Positions 9,421-17,062 of a stretch of DNA of 64,000 nt are shown one piece after another. The notes beneath the pieces are model-generated. The model saw only the letters and a program-made list of their open reading frames with translations, searched no databases and was not told the origin of the DNA. The translations under genes were made by a program, and so were the position numbers. Position 1 is the first letter of the stretch. Each line of letters begins with the position of its first letter. The DNA comes from Rhodospirillum centenum SW (lineage in GTDB: Bacteria > Pseudomonadota > Alphaproteobacteria > Azospirillales > Azospirillaceae). The DNA lies in the NCBI RefSeq assembly GCF_000016185.1, contig NC_011420.2:1880501-1944500 (forward strand), in the 5' to 3' direction.

Positions 9421-11493
9421 TTACGCCGCGTTCAGGTTCTCGACGAAGCGGCGGACCTGGGTGCGCATGGTGGTCAGTTCCTGTTCCAGCGCGGCGATGC
9501 GCTGCTGCAGGGCGCTGGCCGATTCCCCGCTGCTGTGCGCCAGATCGGCGACGCTGCGGACGCTGGTCTTCAACTGCCCGGTGCCGCCGGCCGCGGCGGC
9601 CACGGCCCGGCTGATCTCCGTCGTCGCCGCGTTCTGCTCCTCCACCGCCGCGGCGATGGACGCGCTGATCTGGCTGACGGTCTGGATCACCTGGGCGATC
9701 TCGTTGATCTCGCTGGCCGCGGAGCCGGTCGAGGACTGGATCGCCTGGACCTGCTGGGAGATCTCCTCGGTGGCCTTGGCCGTCTGGTTGGCAAGGCTCT
9801 TCACCTCCCCGGCGACGACGGCGAAGCCCTTGCCGGCCTCGCCGGCCCGCGCCGCCTCGATCGTCGCGTTCAGCGCCAGCAGGTTGGTCTGGCCGGCGAT
9901 CTCGGAGATCAGGGTGACGACGTCCCCGATCTTCCGCGCGGCATCGACCAGCCGGGCGACCTGGGAGACGGTGGTGCTGGCCCGGCTGGCCGCGTCGTCC
10001 GCGACCCGGTTGGAGTTCTGCGCCTGACCGCTGATCTCGCGGATGCTGGCCGCCAGTTCCTCCACCGCCGCCGCGACGGTCTGCACGTTGCCGCTGACAT
10101 CCTCTGCCGATTCGGCGAGCGCCTGGCTGGTGACGGCGTTCGACTGGGCCGCCTCCGCCATGTCGTCCACGGCGCCGGCCATGGCTTCGGCCGTCTGGCC
10201 GACACCGTCGATGGAGCGGCCGACCTCGCGGTCGAACTCCTGGGCGATGGTGCGGCGGGCGCGCAGCCGCTCCTGTTCGGATGCCTGCGCCAGACGGGCC
10301 TGCTCCGCCTCCAGCTCGCGCTTGGCCTGGGCCTCCTTGCGGAAGGTCAGGACCGCGGCCGCCATGCGGCCGATCTCGTCGCCGCGGTCCATGGCCGGGA
10401 TCTCGACCGACAGGTCGCCCGCCGCCAGCCGCTGCATGGTGGCGGTCATGCCCACGATGGGCCGGCTGATGGAACGGGCCATCAGGAACAGCACCAGCAC
10501 GCCGGCCAGAAGGGTCAGGGTGCCGACCAGCAGCATCCCGTTGCGGGTAGCGACCGCATCGGCCAGCAGCGCCTTTTCCGGCACGATCAGGCCGAAGGCC
10601 CAGGTGGCATCGACCCCGTCGAAGCGGACCGGCACCATCACGGCGATCATGGTCTCGCCGCTGGCGGCGTCAGTGAAACGGGTGGACGACACCTCGGCTC
10701 CGGCCAGCCCGGCCCGCGCCTCGCGGATCGCCGCGTCGTCGCTGTCCTTGCCGACCCTGGCGGCATCGGGATGGGCGACCCACTTGCCGTCGTCGCTGAG
10801 CAGGACGGCATGGCCCACGCCGAAGGGGCGGACCCGGCCCAGCGTCTCGTTCACGCTGGCCAGCGCCACGTCCACGGTCGTGATGCCGCGCGGCACGCCG
10901 CCTTTGTCGATGATGGGGGTGGACGCCGTGACCATCAGCACGTCCCGCCCTTCGACCGGATAGGTATAGGGCGAGGTGAGGACGGTCCGCTTCTCCCGCA
11001 TCGGGCGCTGATACCAGCCGTCGGTGTCCTCCGGCTTCGACATGTCCAGCATCTCCATGCCGACACCGCCCGCGTTGCGATAGAAGTAGGGCACGAAACG
11101 GCCCTTCGCATCGCTGGCGGAGTGCCCGACGAAGCGCGCGTCATCGCCTTCCGGGAAGCCCGGATCGAAGGCGATGGTCACCCCGAAGAACTGGTCGCTG
11201 AGGCCGAGGGCGGACCGCGCCATCGCTGCCAGATCGTCGCGCTCGGCGCGGTCGGCCTGGACCAGGGCGGTGACGCTGCGTCCGATGCCCTGCACCGCGG
11301 TCACGGCGCGTCCCACGGTATCATGGACGACACGGGCCTCCGCGGCTGCCTGCTGCCGGAGAAGGTCCGTGGAGAGGGAACGCGCCTCGCCCATCTGGGC
11401 ATAGTTCGCGTAGAGAACCAGGGCGCCCAGGCCGGTCACGAAGACGGCCAGAACGGACACCATGATCCGCATGCCCAGGGAGAGCTTCGACAT
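9421..11493 (-). CDS. Methyl-accepting chemotaxis protein with Cache sensor
   Basis: The 690-residue receptor has membrane segments at about residues 10-30 and 319-339. The periplasmic region between them looks like a double Cache domain; it contains a GWYQRP segment at 159-164 and a VDVALASV strand near 207, positions that matter for ligand binding in dCache_1 receptors. A HAMP domain follows (340-392) and then the methyl-accepting signalling domain (420-690) with the hairpin tip [20 protein letters not shown]. It signals to CheA/CheW to control the flagellar motor. The ligand is unknown. No che gene is near, so it is an orphan receptor gene. Confidence 0.95.
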   Translation of the reverse strand: MSKLSLGMRIMVSVLAVFVTGLGALVLYANYAQMGEARSLSTDLLRQQAAAEARVVHDTVGRAVTAVQGIGRSVTALVQADRAERDDLAAMARSALGLSDQFFGVTIAFDPGFPEGDDARFVGHSASDAKGRFVPYFYRNAGGVGMEMLDMSKPEDTDGWYQRPMREKRTVLTSPYTYPVEGRDVLMVTASTPIIDKGGVPRGITTVDVALASVNETLGRVRPFGVGHAVLLSDDGKWVAHPDAARVGKDSDDAAIREARAGLAGAEVSSTRFTDAASGETMIAVMVPVRFDGVDATWAFGLIVPEKALLADAVATRNGMLLVGTLTLLAGVLVLFLMARSISRPIVGMTATMQRLAAGDLSVEIPAMDRGDEIGRMAAAVLTFRKEAQAKRELEAEQARLAQASEQERLRARRTIAQEFDREVGRSIDGVGQTAEAMAGAVDDMAEAAQSNAVTSQALAESAEDVSGNVQTVAAAVEELAASIREISGQAQNSNRVADDAASRASTTVSQVARLVDAARKIGDVVTLISEIAGQTNLLALNATIEAARAGEAGKGFAVVAGEVKSLANQTAKATEEISQQVQAIQSSTGSAASEINEIAQVIQTVSQISASIAAAVEEQNAATTEISRAVAAAAGGTGQLKTSVRSVADLAHSSGESASALQQRIAALEQELTTMRTQVRRFVENLNAA

Positions 11494-11632
11494 CAGTCAC
11501 CTCGAATGCGAGCACCGATGTCGACAATTTAGTCTTTATTGTACGCCACGGCATTCTGACCGGACGGACAGGGGGGGCAGAGTCCCCGGAGGGCCACGGA
11601 ATTCCCAGGACGTCGAGACGCCGGACGCGGTG

Positions 11633-13471
11633 TCAGACGACGGCGGCGCCGGCCGTCCGCTGGTCGAACTGCAGGGCGGCAAGGCGGGCATAGAGACCTT
11701 CCTGCCGCAGCAGCTCGGCATGGGTGCCGCTGGCGACGACGCGGCCGGCATCCAGCACGACGATGCGGTCGGCGTTCAGCACGGTGGCGAGGCGGTGCGC
11801 GATGATGAGCGTCGTGCGGTTCTTCATCAGGTCTTCCAGCGCCTCCTGCACGGCGCGCTCGCTCTCCGCGTCCAGGGCGGAGGTCGCCTCGTCCAGCAGC
11901 AGCAGCGGCGGGTTGCGCAGGAGCGCGCGGGCGATCGCCACCCGCTGGCGCTGGCCGCCGGAGAGCCGCACGCCCTTCTCCCCCAGGAAGGTGTCGAAGC
12001 CCTGCGGCAGCGCCTCCAGGAAGTCCAGCGCGTGCGCCGCGCGGGCCGCCTCCCGCACCTCCGCGTCGGTCGCCTCGGGACGGCCGTAGCGGATGTTCTC
12101 CATCGCGTTGGTGGAGAAGATCACCGGGTCCTGCGGCACGATGCCGATGCGGGCGCGCACGGCGGCGGGATCGGCCTCGCGGATGTCCACCCCGTCCAGC
12201 AGGATGCGGCCCGACCGCGGGTCGTAGAAGCGCAGCAGGAGCTGGAACACGGTGCTCTTGCCGGCCCCGCTGGGGCCGACCAGGGCCACCGTCTCGCCCG
12301 GCCGGACCTCAAGCTCCAGGCCGTTCAGCGCCGCGTCTTTGGGTCGGGAGGGATAGTGGAAGACGACGTTGTCGAACCGGACCGCCCCTTCGGCCGGCTG
12401 CGGCAGCGGCTTCGGATCGGCCGGGGCCCGGATGTCCGGTTCCGTCGCCAGCAGGTCGAACAGGCGCTCCGTCGCTCCGGCGGCACGGGCAAGGTCGCCC
12501 ATCACCTCCGACAGGGCACCGACGGCGCCGGCCACGACCACCGCATAGAAGATGAAGGCCGACAGCTCGCCGGCACTGATCTCGCCGCTGATGACGGCAT
12601 GCCCGCCGATCCAGAGCACCGTGCCGATGGCACCGAACACCAGCACGATCACCAGCATGGTCAGCCACGCCCGCGCCCGCACCCGGTCCAGGGCGACGCT
12701 CACCGCGTCCTCCACCCGGGAGGAGAAGCGCTGCCGTTCCAGCGCCTCGCGGCCGAACGCCTGCACCGTGCGGATGCCGCCCAGCGCCTCGTCCACCGCC
12801 TGCGCCACATCGGCCACGCGGTCCTGGCTGGCCCGCGACAGGACCCGGACCCGGCGCCCGAAGACGACGATGGGCAGCACCACGGCCGGCACCACCAGCA
12901 GCACCATGCCCGCCAGCTTGGGGCTGGTCACCACCAGCAGCACGATCCCCCCCGCCAGCAGCAGGGAGTTGCGCAGGGCGATGGAGATGGTGGAGCCGAC
13001 GACGACCTGGAGCAGCGTGGTGTCCGTCGTCAGGCGGGACTGCACCTCGCTGGTCCGCGTCACCTCGAAGAAAGCGGGGGACAGGCTGACGACATGGTCG
13101 AACACCGTCTTGCGCAGGTCCGCCACCACCCGCTCGCCGACGAAGGAGACGAGGTAGAAGCGCCCGAAGGTGGAGGCGCCCAGCAGCACGATCACGGAGA
13201 GCAGCACCAGCAGCGCCTGGTCCAGCACCGCCCCGTCGGCCTGGGCGATGCCCTGGTCCACCAGGTACTGGAGCCCCTTGCCCAGACCCAGCACGGTTCC
13301 TGCGGCGATCAGCAGCGACAGGCAGGCCAGCGCGATGGCGCCCCGGTACGGCGTCAGGAAGGGCAGCAGGCGCCGGAGCGGTTTGAGGTCCCGGCGGCGG
13401 GCGGTGGCGGTCTTCTGGTCGTCGGCCGGGGACCGGCCGGCTTCGGCATAGCTCGGTTCGCGGAAGACCAA
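11633..13471 (-). CDS. ABC exporter, fused permease and ATPase (MsbA-related)
   Basis: This half-transporter has an N-terminal transmembrane domain with six helices and a C-terminal ATPase with GPSGAGKST (Walker A), LSGGQRQR (signature) and [12 protein letters not shown] (Walker B). It belongs to the MsbA/lipid-A-exporter-like group common in alphaproteobacteria. Substrate (lipid, drug or peptide) is not evident. I place the start at the TTG at 13471 because a GGAG site lies 7 bases upstream and the sequence before it shows no family similarity; the frame stays open to an ATG at 13642 that would overlap the divergent rpmE start. The predicted length is 612 residues. Confidence 0.88.
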   Translation of the reverse strand: MVFREPSYAEAGRSPADDQKTATARRRDLKPLRRLLPFLTPYRGAIALACLSLLIAAGTVLGLGKGLQYLVDQGIAQADGAVLDQALLVLLSVIVLLGASTFGRFYLVSFVGERVVADLRKTVFDHVVSLSPAFFEVTRTSEVQSRLTTDTTLLQVVVGSTISIALRNSLLLAGGIVLLVVTSPKLAGMVLLVVPAVVLPIVVFGRRVRVLSRASQDRVADVAQAVDEALGGIRTVQAFGREALERQRFSSRVEDAVSVALDRVRARAWLTMLVIVLVFGAIGTVLWIGGHAVISGEISAGELSAFIFYAVVVAGAVGALSEVMGDLARAAGATERLFDLLATEPDIRAPADPKPLPQPAEGAVRFDNVVFHYPSRPKDAALNGLELEVRPGETVALVGPSGAGKSTVFQLLLRFYDPRSGRILLDGVDIREADPAAVRARIGIVPQDPVIFSTNAMENIRYGRPEATDAEVREAARAAHALDFLEALPQGFDTFLGEKGVRLSGGQRQRVAIARALLRNPPLLLLDEATSALDAESERAVQEALEDLMKNRTTLIIAHRLATVLNADRIVVLDAGRVVASGTHAELLRQEGLYARLAALQFDQRTAGAAVV

Positions 13472-13640
13472 GGGGGCGCTCCAGAGGCTTCGCTGTGCAT
13501 GCCGGACCTGCCGGCGCCCCCTTGCTAACGGGATGAGGGGACAAGAGCAACACCGCAGCCTGCAATCACCATCATTCGGACGGTTGCACCGGCATGAGGC
13601 TTTGGCTATATACGGCGCTTCGTTTTGGGGACCGCCGATC

Positions 13641-13862
13641 ATGAAGCCTGAGATTCACCCGGAATATCACGAGATCACCGTCGTCATGACCGACGGCAGC
13701 TCGTTCAAGACCCGCACCACCTGGGGCAAGCCCGGCGACACCATGCGCCTGGACATCGACCCGAAGTCCCACCCGGCGTGGACGGGCGTGCAGAAGCTGG
13801 TCGACACCGGCGGCCAGATCGCCAAGTTCAACAAGCGCTTCTCCAACTTCGGCCTGAAGTAA
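13641..13862 (+). CDS. rpmE: 50S ribosomal protein L31
   Basis: The 73-residue product matches bacterial L31 along its whole length ([20 protein letters not shown] at the N-terminus). It has no cysteine, so it is the zinc-independent (C-minus) form. L31 sits at the subunit bridge of the 50S ribosome. The start is fixed by family alignment. It is followed by a strong terminator, so it is probably a single-gene unit. Confidence 0.97.
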   Translation: MKPEIHPEYHEITVVMTDGSSFKTRTTWGKPGDTMRLDIDPKSHPAWTGVQKLVDTGGQIAKFNKRFSNFGLK

Positions 13863-13892
13863 GGCCGGACCGGAGTCCGCTTTGCACCGGAA

Positions 13893-13923
13893 GGGCGCCG
13901 CGGCTTGCCGCGGGCGCCCTTTT
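13893..13923 (+). terminator. Rho-independent terminator of rpmE
   Basis: An 11-base stem (GGGCGCCGCGG, one bulged G in the other arm) with a CTTG loop is followed by a T-run. Confidence 0.8.
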
Positions 13924-14039
13924 CGTGTTGCCGGTATCTGTGACGCCGTATCTGTGACGCCGTATCCGTGGTGGTCATGTCCGGGCGCCGGAACGGTGCG
14001 CCGGCAAAGGTCGCCGCGCGTCAGCGACAAGGGCACCCG

Positions 14040-14456
14040 TCAGGCGACGTTGCGCCGGACCATCTCGTCCAGGCGGGCCACCCGGACATAGAGCCCGTGG
14101 CTGCGGTCCAGCAGCGAGCGCAGGCCGCCGGGCAGCAGCTCGCTCTCCGGGCCGGACGGTTCCGAACAGATATGGCCGCCGGACAGGGCGTATTCGTCGG
14201 ACGCCGCCTGTTCCTGCGTCATCTCCCCCGCATGCACGGCCTTCTGCGCCAGAAGCCATGCCATCACCTGGGTCAGCCGGGTGGTGACGCGCATCGCCTC
14301 GTAGCTGGCCTGAAGCCGGAGGTGCGGCGGCAGCTTCGCCTGGTCCGCCGCCTCATGATGGGCGACATAGTTCCGCGCCTCCAGGAGCAGAGCCATCGTC
14401 TCGTCATAGGTGCGGTTGAAGAACGCGGTCGGGCCACCCACACTCGATCCTTTCAC
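14040..14456 (-). CDS. rcdA: RcdA-like protein (DUF1465), CtrA-degradation adaptor family
   Basis: The 138-residue protein begins with GPTAFFNRTYDETMALLLEA and contains EAMRVTTRLTQVMAWLLAQKA followed by GEMT, a pattern I recognise from the DUF1465/RcdA family. In Caulobacter RcdA is an adaptor that helps ClpXP degrade the cell-cycle regulator CtrA. The all-helical character fits the three-helix fold of that family. The C-terminus is longer and more charged than the core. The function in this organism is an inference from family. A perfect 14-bp palindrome lies 22 bases upstream of the start. Confidence 0.75.
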   Translation of the reverse strand: MKGSSVGGPTAFFNRTYDETMALLLEARNYVAHHEAADQAKLPPHLRLQASYEAMRVTTRLTQVMAWLLAQKAVHAGEMTQEQAASDEYALSGGHICSEPSGPESELLPGGLRSLLDRSHGLYVRVARLDEMVRRNVA

Positions 14457-14477
14457 CGGGACAGCCCCGGCCTCCGG

Positions 14478-14491
14478 AAACTCTAGAGTTT
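14478..14491. promoter_or_regulatory. Perfect AT-rich palindrome upstream of rcdA
   Basis: AAACTCTAGAGTTT is a perfect 14-bp palindrome in an otherwise GC-rich region, 22-35 bases before the rcdA start codon. Its position suits an operator. No known binding consensus is matched with confidence. Confidence 0.4.
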
Positions 14492-14599
14492 AAACGCTGA
14501 AACTTGCAACCGTTCCGGAGCAGACGCCGGGGGTGATGCAGGCGACAGGAGCAACCGGAAGGCGTCGGCCCACACCTGGATACCGTCGCCATCCCCCCT

Positions 14600-14628
14600 C
14601 TTGACGCCGTCGGAGCGCCTTCCCATCT
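14600..14628 (+). promoter_or_regulatory. Candidate sigma-32 heat-shock promoter
   Basis: CTTGACG at 14600-14606 and CCCATCT at 14622-14628 with 15 bases between them resemble the heat-shock sigma consensus (CTTGAAA, then CCCCATNT). It lies about 170 bases before the hsp20 start, which would give a long 5' leader. Confidence 0.5.
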
Positions 14629-14639
14629 CGAAGAGCGTC

Positions 14640-14795
14640 GGCGGACGCCCGCCAGGGGTTCCCGACAGAGACCTGAAAGTACTGGCAGAAAGTACTGACA
14701 GAAGTGTCGGTACGCACTGTCACCGACGCACCCCGGAAGGATCGCCCGCAGGCGGGGACCTTCCATCGGGGTATCGCTCACGAAGGAGGATATCC
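14640..14795 (+). promoter_or_regulatory. ROSE-like RNA thermometer in the hsp20 leader
   Basis: The leader can fold into successive hairpins. A tandem 13-base repeat lies at 14675-14700. A 9-bp hairpin with a GAAG loop lies at 14692-14713. GGAAGG at 14735-14740 pairs with CCTTCC at 14759-14764. In the last hairpin UCGCU at 14774-14778 faces the ribosome site AGGA at 14784-14787 with one unpaired G, as in the UYGCU-AGGA pairing of ROSE elements, and GGGUA at 14769-14773 pairs with UAUCC at 14791-14795. ROSE elements block translation of small heat-shock genes at low temperature and melt on warming. Identification rests on this pairing pattern and gene context. Confidence 0.65.
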
Positions 14796-15254
14796 ATGCG
14801 TAGCTACGACCTGTCGCCGCTGTTCCGTTCCACCGTCGGTTTCGACCGCCTGACCCGCCTCATGGAGTCGGCCCTGAACACCGACGAGGCCAGTACCGGC
14901 TACCCGCCCTACAACATCGAGAAGCTGGACGACGACCATTACCGGATCACCATGGCCGTGGCGGGCTTCCGCCCCGAGGATCTGGAGATCACGGCGCATC
15001 CGAACCTGCTGGTCATCCAGGGCAAGGCCATCAAGGAAGGGGACGCGGGGAACTATCTCTACCGCGGCATCGCCGGCCGGGCCTTCGAGCGCCGCTTCCA
15101 GCTTGCCGACCACATCCGCGTCTCCGACGCGACCCTGGAGCACGGCCTGCTGAGCGTGTCGCTGGTCCGCGAGGTGCCCGAGGCCATGAAGCCCCGCACC
15201 GTCCAGATCACCACCGCCACCCGCCCGGCGACCCTGGAAGCCCGCGCGGCCTGA
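14796..15254 (+). CDS. Small heat-shock protein, Hsp20/IbpA family
   Basis: The 152-residue protein begins MRSYDLSPLFRSTVGFDRL, the usual N-terminus of class A rhizobial and IbpA-type small heat-shock proteins. The alpha-crystallin domain covers about residues 35-130 and includes YRITMAVAGFRPEDLEI and the LEHGLLSVSLVREVPE strand region. It binds unfolding proteins without ATP. The start follows a perfect AAGGAGG site. The leader carries a ROSE-like thermometer and a candidate heat-shock promoter, so double temperature control is likely. A terminator follows. Confidence 0.95.
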   Translation: MRSYDLSPLFRSTVGFDRLTRLMESALNTDEASTGYPPYNIEKLDDDHYRITMAVAGFRPEDLEITAHPNLLVIQGKAIKEGDAGNYLYRGIAGRAFERRFQLADHIRVSDATLEHGLLSVSLVREVPEAMKPRTVQITTATRPATLEARAA

Positions 15255-15318
15255 TGTCCGCGCAACTCCGGGAGAAGGCAGCCCCGGGAGAAACCTGAGC
15301 GGGGCCTTCCGGAACGCG

Positions 15319-15349
15319 AACGGGGACGGCATGACGCCGTCCCCGTTTC
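15319..15349 (+). terminator. Terminator of the small heat-shock gene
   Basis: A perfect 12-base stem (AACGGGGACGGC and complement) with a 5-base loop is followed by a short T-run. Confidence 0.7.
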
Positions 15350-15576
15350 CCGAACCGCCCGGAAGGACCCCGACGGCTGCATGGCCCTGAGGCCATGCCC
15401 ACCACCGTGGGCCTTGTCCAAGCGTGAGGCCGCTTTTCCGCGGTCCCCTTTTTGTTGCCCCGCCCGTTCAACTCGCACTCGAACAATGCGGTAACGGTAT
15501 GCAGGGCCTGCGGAGTCGTCAAGCCGAACAAGCAGCCTTGTTAGCCATATCGTCATAATTCCGCATTGTTGTGTCC
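15350..15576. other. Non-coding gap between hsp20 terminator and anti-sigma gene
   Basis: No gene, repeat or promoter is recognisable here. It has a locally AT-richer stretch near 15540-15580. Confidence 0.4.
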
Positions 15577-16428
15577 TTACATCCCCTGCCGGTGAACCGC
15601 CGGGTGCAGCGACGCCGCCCGCGGCGGTGCCAGTCCCCGCCGCGGATGTGCCCCGTCGGGGCTGAGCCCGGCATGCACCGCATCGGCCAGACGCAGCAGT
15701 TCGCCCCGGCCCAGGTCGCCGACCAGCGCATAGCCGAGATCCCCGTCCAGCCAGGTGAACAGCGTCCGGCTGCCCTGACGCATGTAGCTGAAGGTGCCCT
15801 CGGTGGCCTCCGCGGGCGGTCCGACGATCAGGCTGACATGACGGGCGCCCGCGGCCTCCCGGTAGATGAACTGCAACCCCGCCCCGTCGCCCAGGGGAAC
15901 GGGACGACGCCGGTCCAGATGCCAGCCCAGCGGCGACAGGTCGGGGGGCCTTACCCCCGCCACCAGCCCCGTCGCCGCCGGAATCGCCCCGCCGGCACCG
16001 GCGACCGTCCGGGCGTGCGCCTCCAGGGCGGACCGGGAGAAACGGTAGAAGTCCGCCCCGCCCGGTCCGGCCCGCCAGCCCGGCAGAACCGCCACCGCCA
16101 GCAGGGCCGCGGCACACAGAGCACCGGCCAGGACCACCCGCCCCCCGCGGCGGAACGGCGGCGGCTGGCGTACCTGCCGCGCCAGACCTGACGCCTCGCG
16201 CCGCCAGGCCTCGAACGCCGCCCGGGGGACGGGTCCCGCCCCCTCCCCCGCGCCGAACAGCACCCGCAGACCCTCGTTCTGGGCCTGCCAGGCGGCGACG
16301 CGGGCTGCCGCCGCAGGATTGGCGGCAAGATAGGCCAGCACGACCGCCCGGCGGGCCGGCGGCAGGGCACCGTCCACCAGTTCGTGCAGGTCCTCCTCCA
16401 CCACCACCGGCGGCCGCCGCCCGATCAT
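15577..16428 (-). CDS. Anti-sigma factor, single-pass membrane protein
   Basis: The 283-residue protein has a cytoplasmic N-terminal region (residues 1-95) beginning VVVEEDLHELVDGALPPARR, the typical opening of RsiW/PrtR-like anti-sigma factors, then one membrane segment at about 98-117 and a periplasmic domain. No zinc-binding HxxxCxxC motif is seen, so it is not of the ZAS type. It overlaps the ECF sigma gene by 4 bases, which supports a sigma/anti-sigma pair. The signal it senses through the periplasmic part is unknown. Confidence 0.85.
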   Translation of the reverse strand: MIGRRPPVVVEEDLHELVDGALPPARRAVVLAYLAANPAAAARVAAWQAQNEGLRVLFGAGEGAGPVPRAAFEAWRREASGLARQVRQPPPFRRGGRVVLAGALCAAALLAVAVLPGWRAGPGGADFYRFSRSALEAHARTVAGAGGAIPAATGLVAGVRPPDLSPLGWHLDRRRPVPLGDGAGLQFIYREAAGARHVSLIVGPPAEATEGTFSYMRQGSRTLFTWLDGDLGYALVGDLGRGELLRLADAVHAGLSPDGAHPRRGLAPPRAASLHPAVHRQGM

Positions 16429-16943
16429 TTCACCCTCCGTAGCCGCGGGGCCTCGCCGGCCAGATGCTGACGCAGCGCCTCCCGCGCCCGGGACAGACGG
16501 GACATGACAGTGCCGACCGGAATGCCCAGCACGGTTGCCACCTCCTCGTACCGCAGCCCCTCCAGCGCCACCAGCAGCAGCACCTGCCGCTGCTCCGGCG
16601 GCAGCAGGGCCAGACCGCGGGCCATGTCGCGCAGTTCCATGTGGTCGTCCTGACCGGCAGGGGTGGCGACATGCAGGGCCGCGTCCCCGACGGGGGTGAC
16701 GGTGGGGGCCGTCACCTTGCGCCGGACATGGTTGGCATGGAGGTTGTGCAGGATGGTGAAGAGCCAGGCCCGCAGATTGGTGCCCGGCTGGAACCTGTCG
16801 GACCGGGACAGGGCCCGCGCCAGCGCATCCTGGACCAGATCGTCGGCATCCGTCCGGTCACGCAGGAGAGCCCGGGCATACCGGCGCAACGGCCCGATAT
16901 GCTGCTCGATCTCCGCACCGAATTCGGTCACGCCGCCCCCCAT
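16425..16943 (-). CDS. ECF-family RNA polymerase sigma factor
   Basis: The 172-residue protein has sigma region 2 (DADDLVQDALARAL and NLRAWLFTILHNLHANHVRR) and region 4 (LPPEQRQVLLLVALEGLRYEEVATVLGI, then GTVMSRLSRAREALR). It lacks regions 1 and 3, as in all ECF sigmas. It directs RNA polymerase to a small regulon under control of the membrane anti-sigma factor encoded downstream. I chose the ATG at 16943, which lies inside a 15-bp inverted repeat; a GTG four codons later is an alternative start. The terminator of prpE ends only about 50 bases upstream. Confidence 0.93.
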   Translation of the reverse strand: MGGGVTEFGAEIEQHIGPLRRYARALLRDRTDADDLVQDALARALSRSDRFQPGTNLRAWLFTILHNLHANHVRRKVTAPTVTPVGDAALHVATPAGQDDHMELRDMARGLALLPPEQRQVLLLVALEGLRYEEVATVLGIPVGTVMSRLSRAREALRQHLAGEAPRLRRVK

Positions 16944-16976
16944 CGCTGTTGCCTGCGAGGACAACAGCGATGGGGG
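16937..16976 (-). promoter_or_regulatory. Perfect 15-bp inverted repeat over the ECF sigma start codon
   Basis: CCCCCATCGCTGTTG at 16937-16951 is repeated as its exact complement at 16962-16976, with 10 bases between. In the minus-strand RNA the AUG lies in the second arm and the weak AGG ribosome site lies in the loop. The structure could hide the start codon, or the DNA could be an operator for a dimeric regulator. Confidence 0.6.
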
Positions 16977-16993
16977 ACCGGGAGACACGCACG

Positions 16994-17029
16994 AAAAAGA
17001 GGCCCGGGCCGATATTCCCGGCCCGGGCC
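16994..17029 (-). terminator. Rho-independent terminator of prpE
   Basis: Arms GGCCCGGGCCG at 17001-17011 and its complement at 17019-17029 have a 7-base loop, and in the minus direction the stem is followed by TCTTTTT. Confidence 0.85.
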
Positions 17030-17062
17030 TTCGCAGATCGTTCGGCGAGGACGCCCGCCGGG

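Noticed and set aside
9409-11532. A plus-strand frame of over 700 codons
   Set aside because: It is the antisense of the chemoreceptor gene, which has clear domains on the minus strand.
11500-11545. A flagellar sigma-28 promoter before the chemoreceptor
   Set aside because: TAAAG is present on the minus strand but no GCCGATAA match follows at the right spacing.
11462-13528. A plus-strand frame of 688 codons
   Set aside because: Antisense of the ABC exporter, with a His/Gln/Arg-rich shadow composition.
14493-14516. A possible EcfG promoter before rcdA (GGAAC and CGTT on the minus strand)
   Set aside because: The spacer is 15 bases rather than the 16 or 17 of the consensus.
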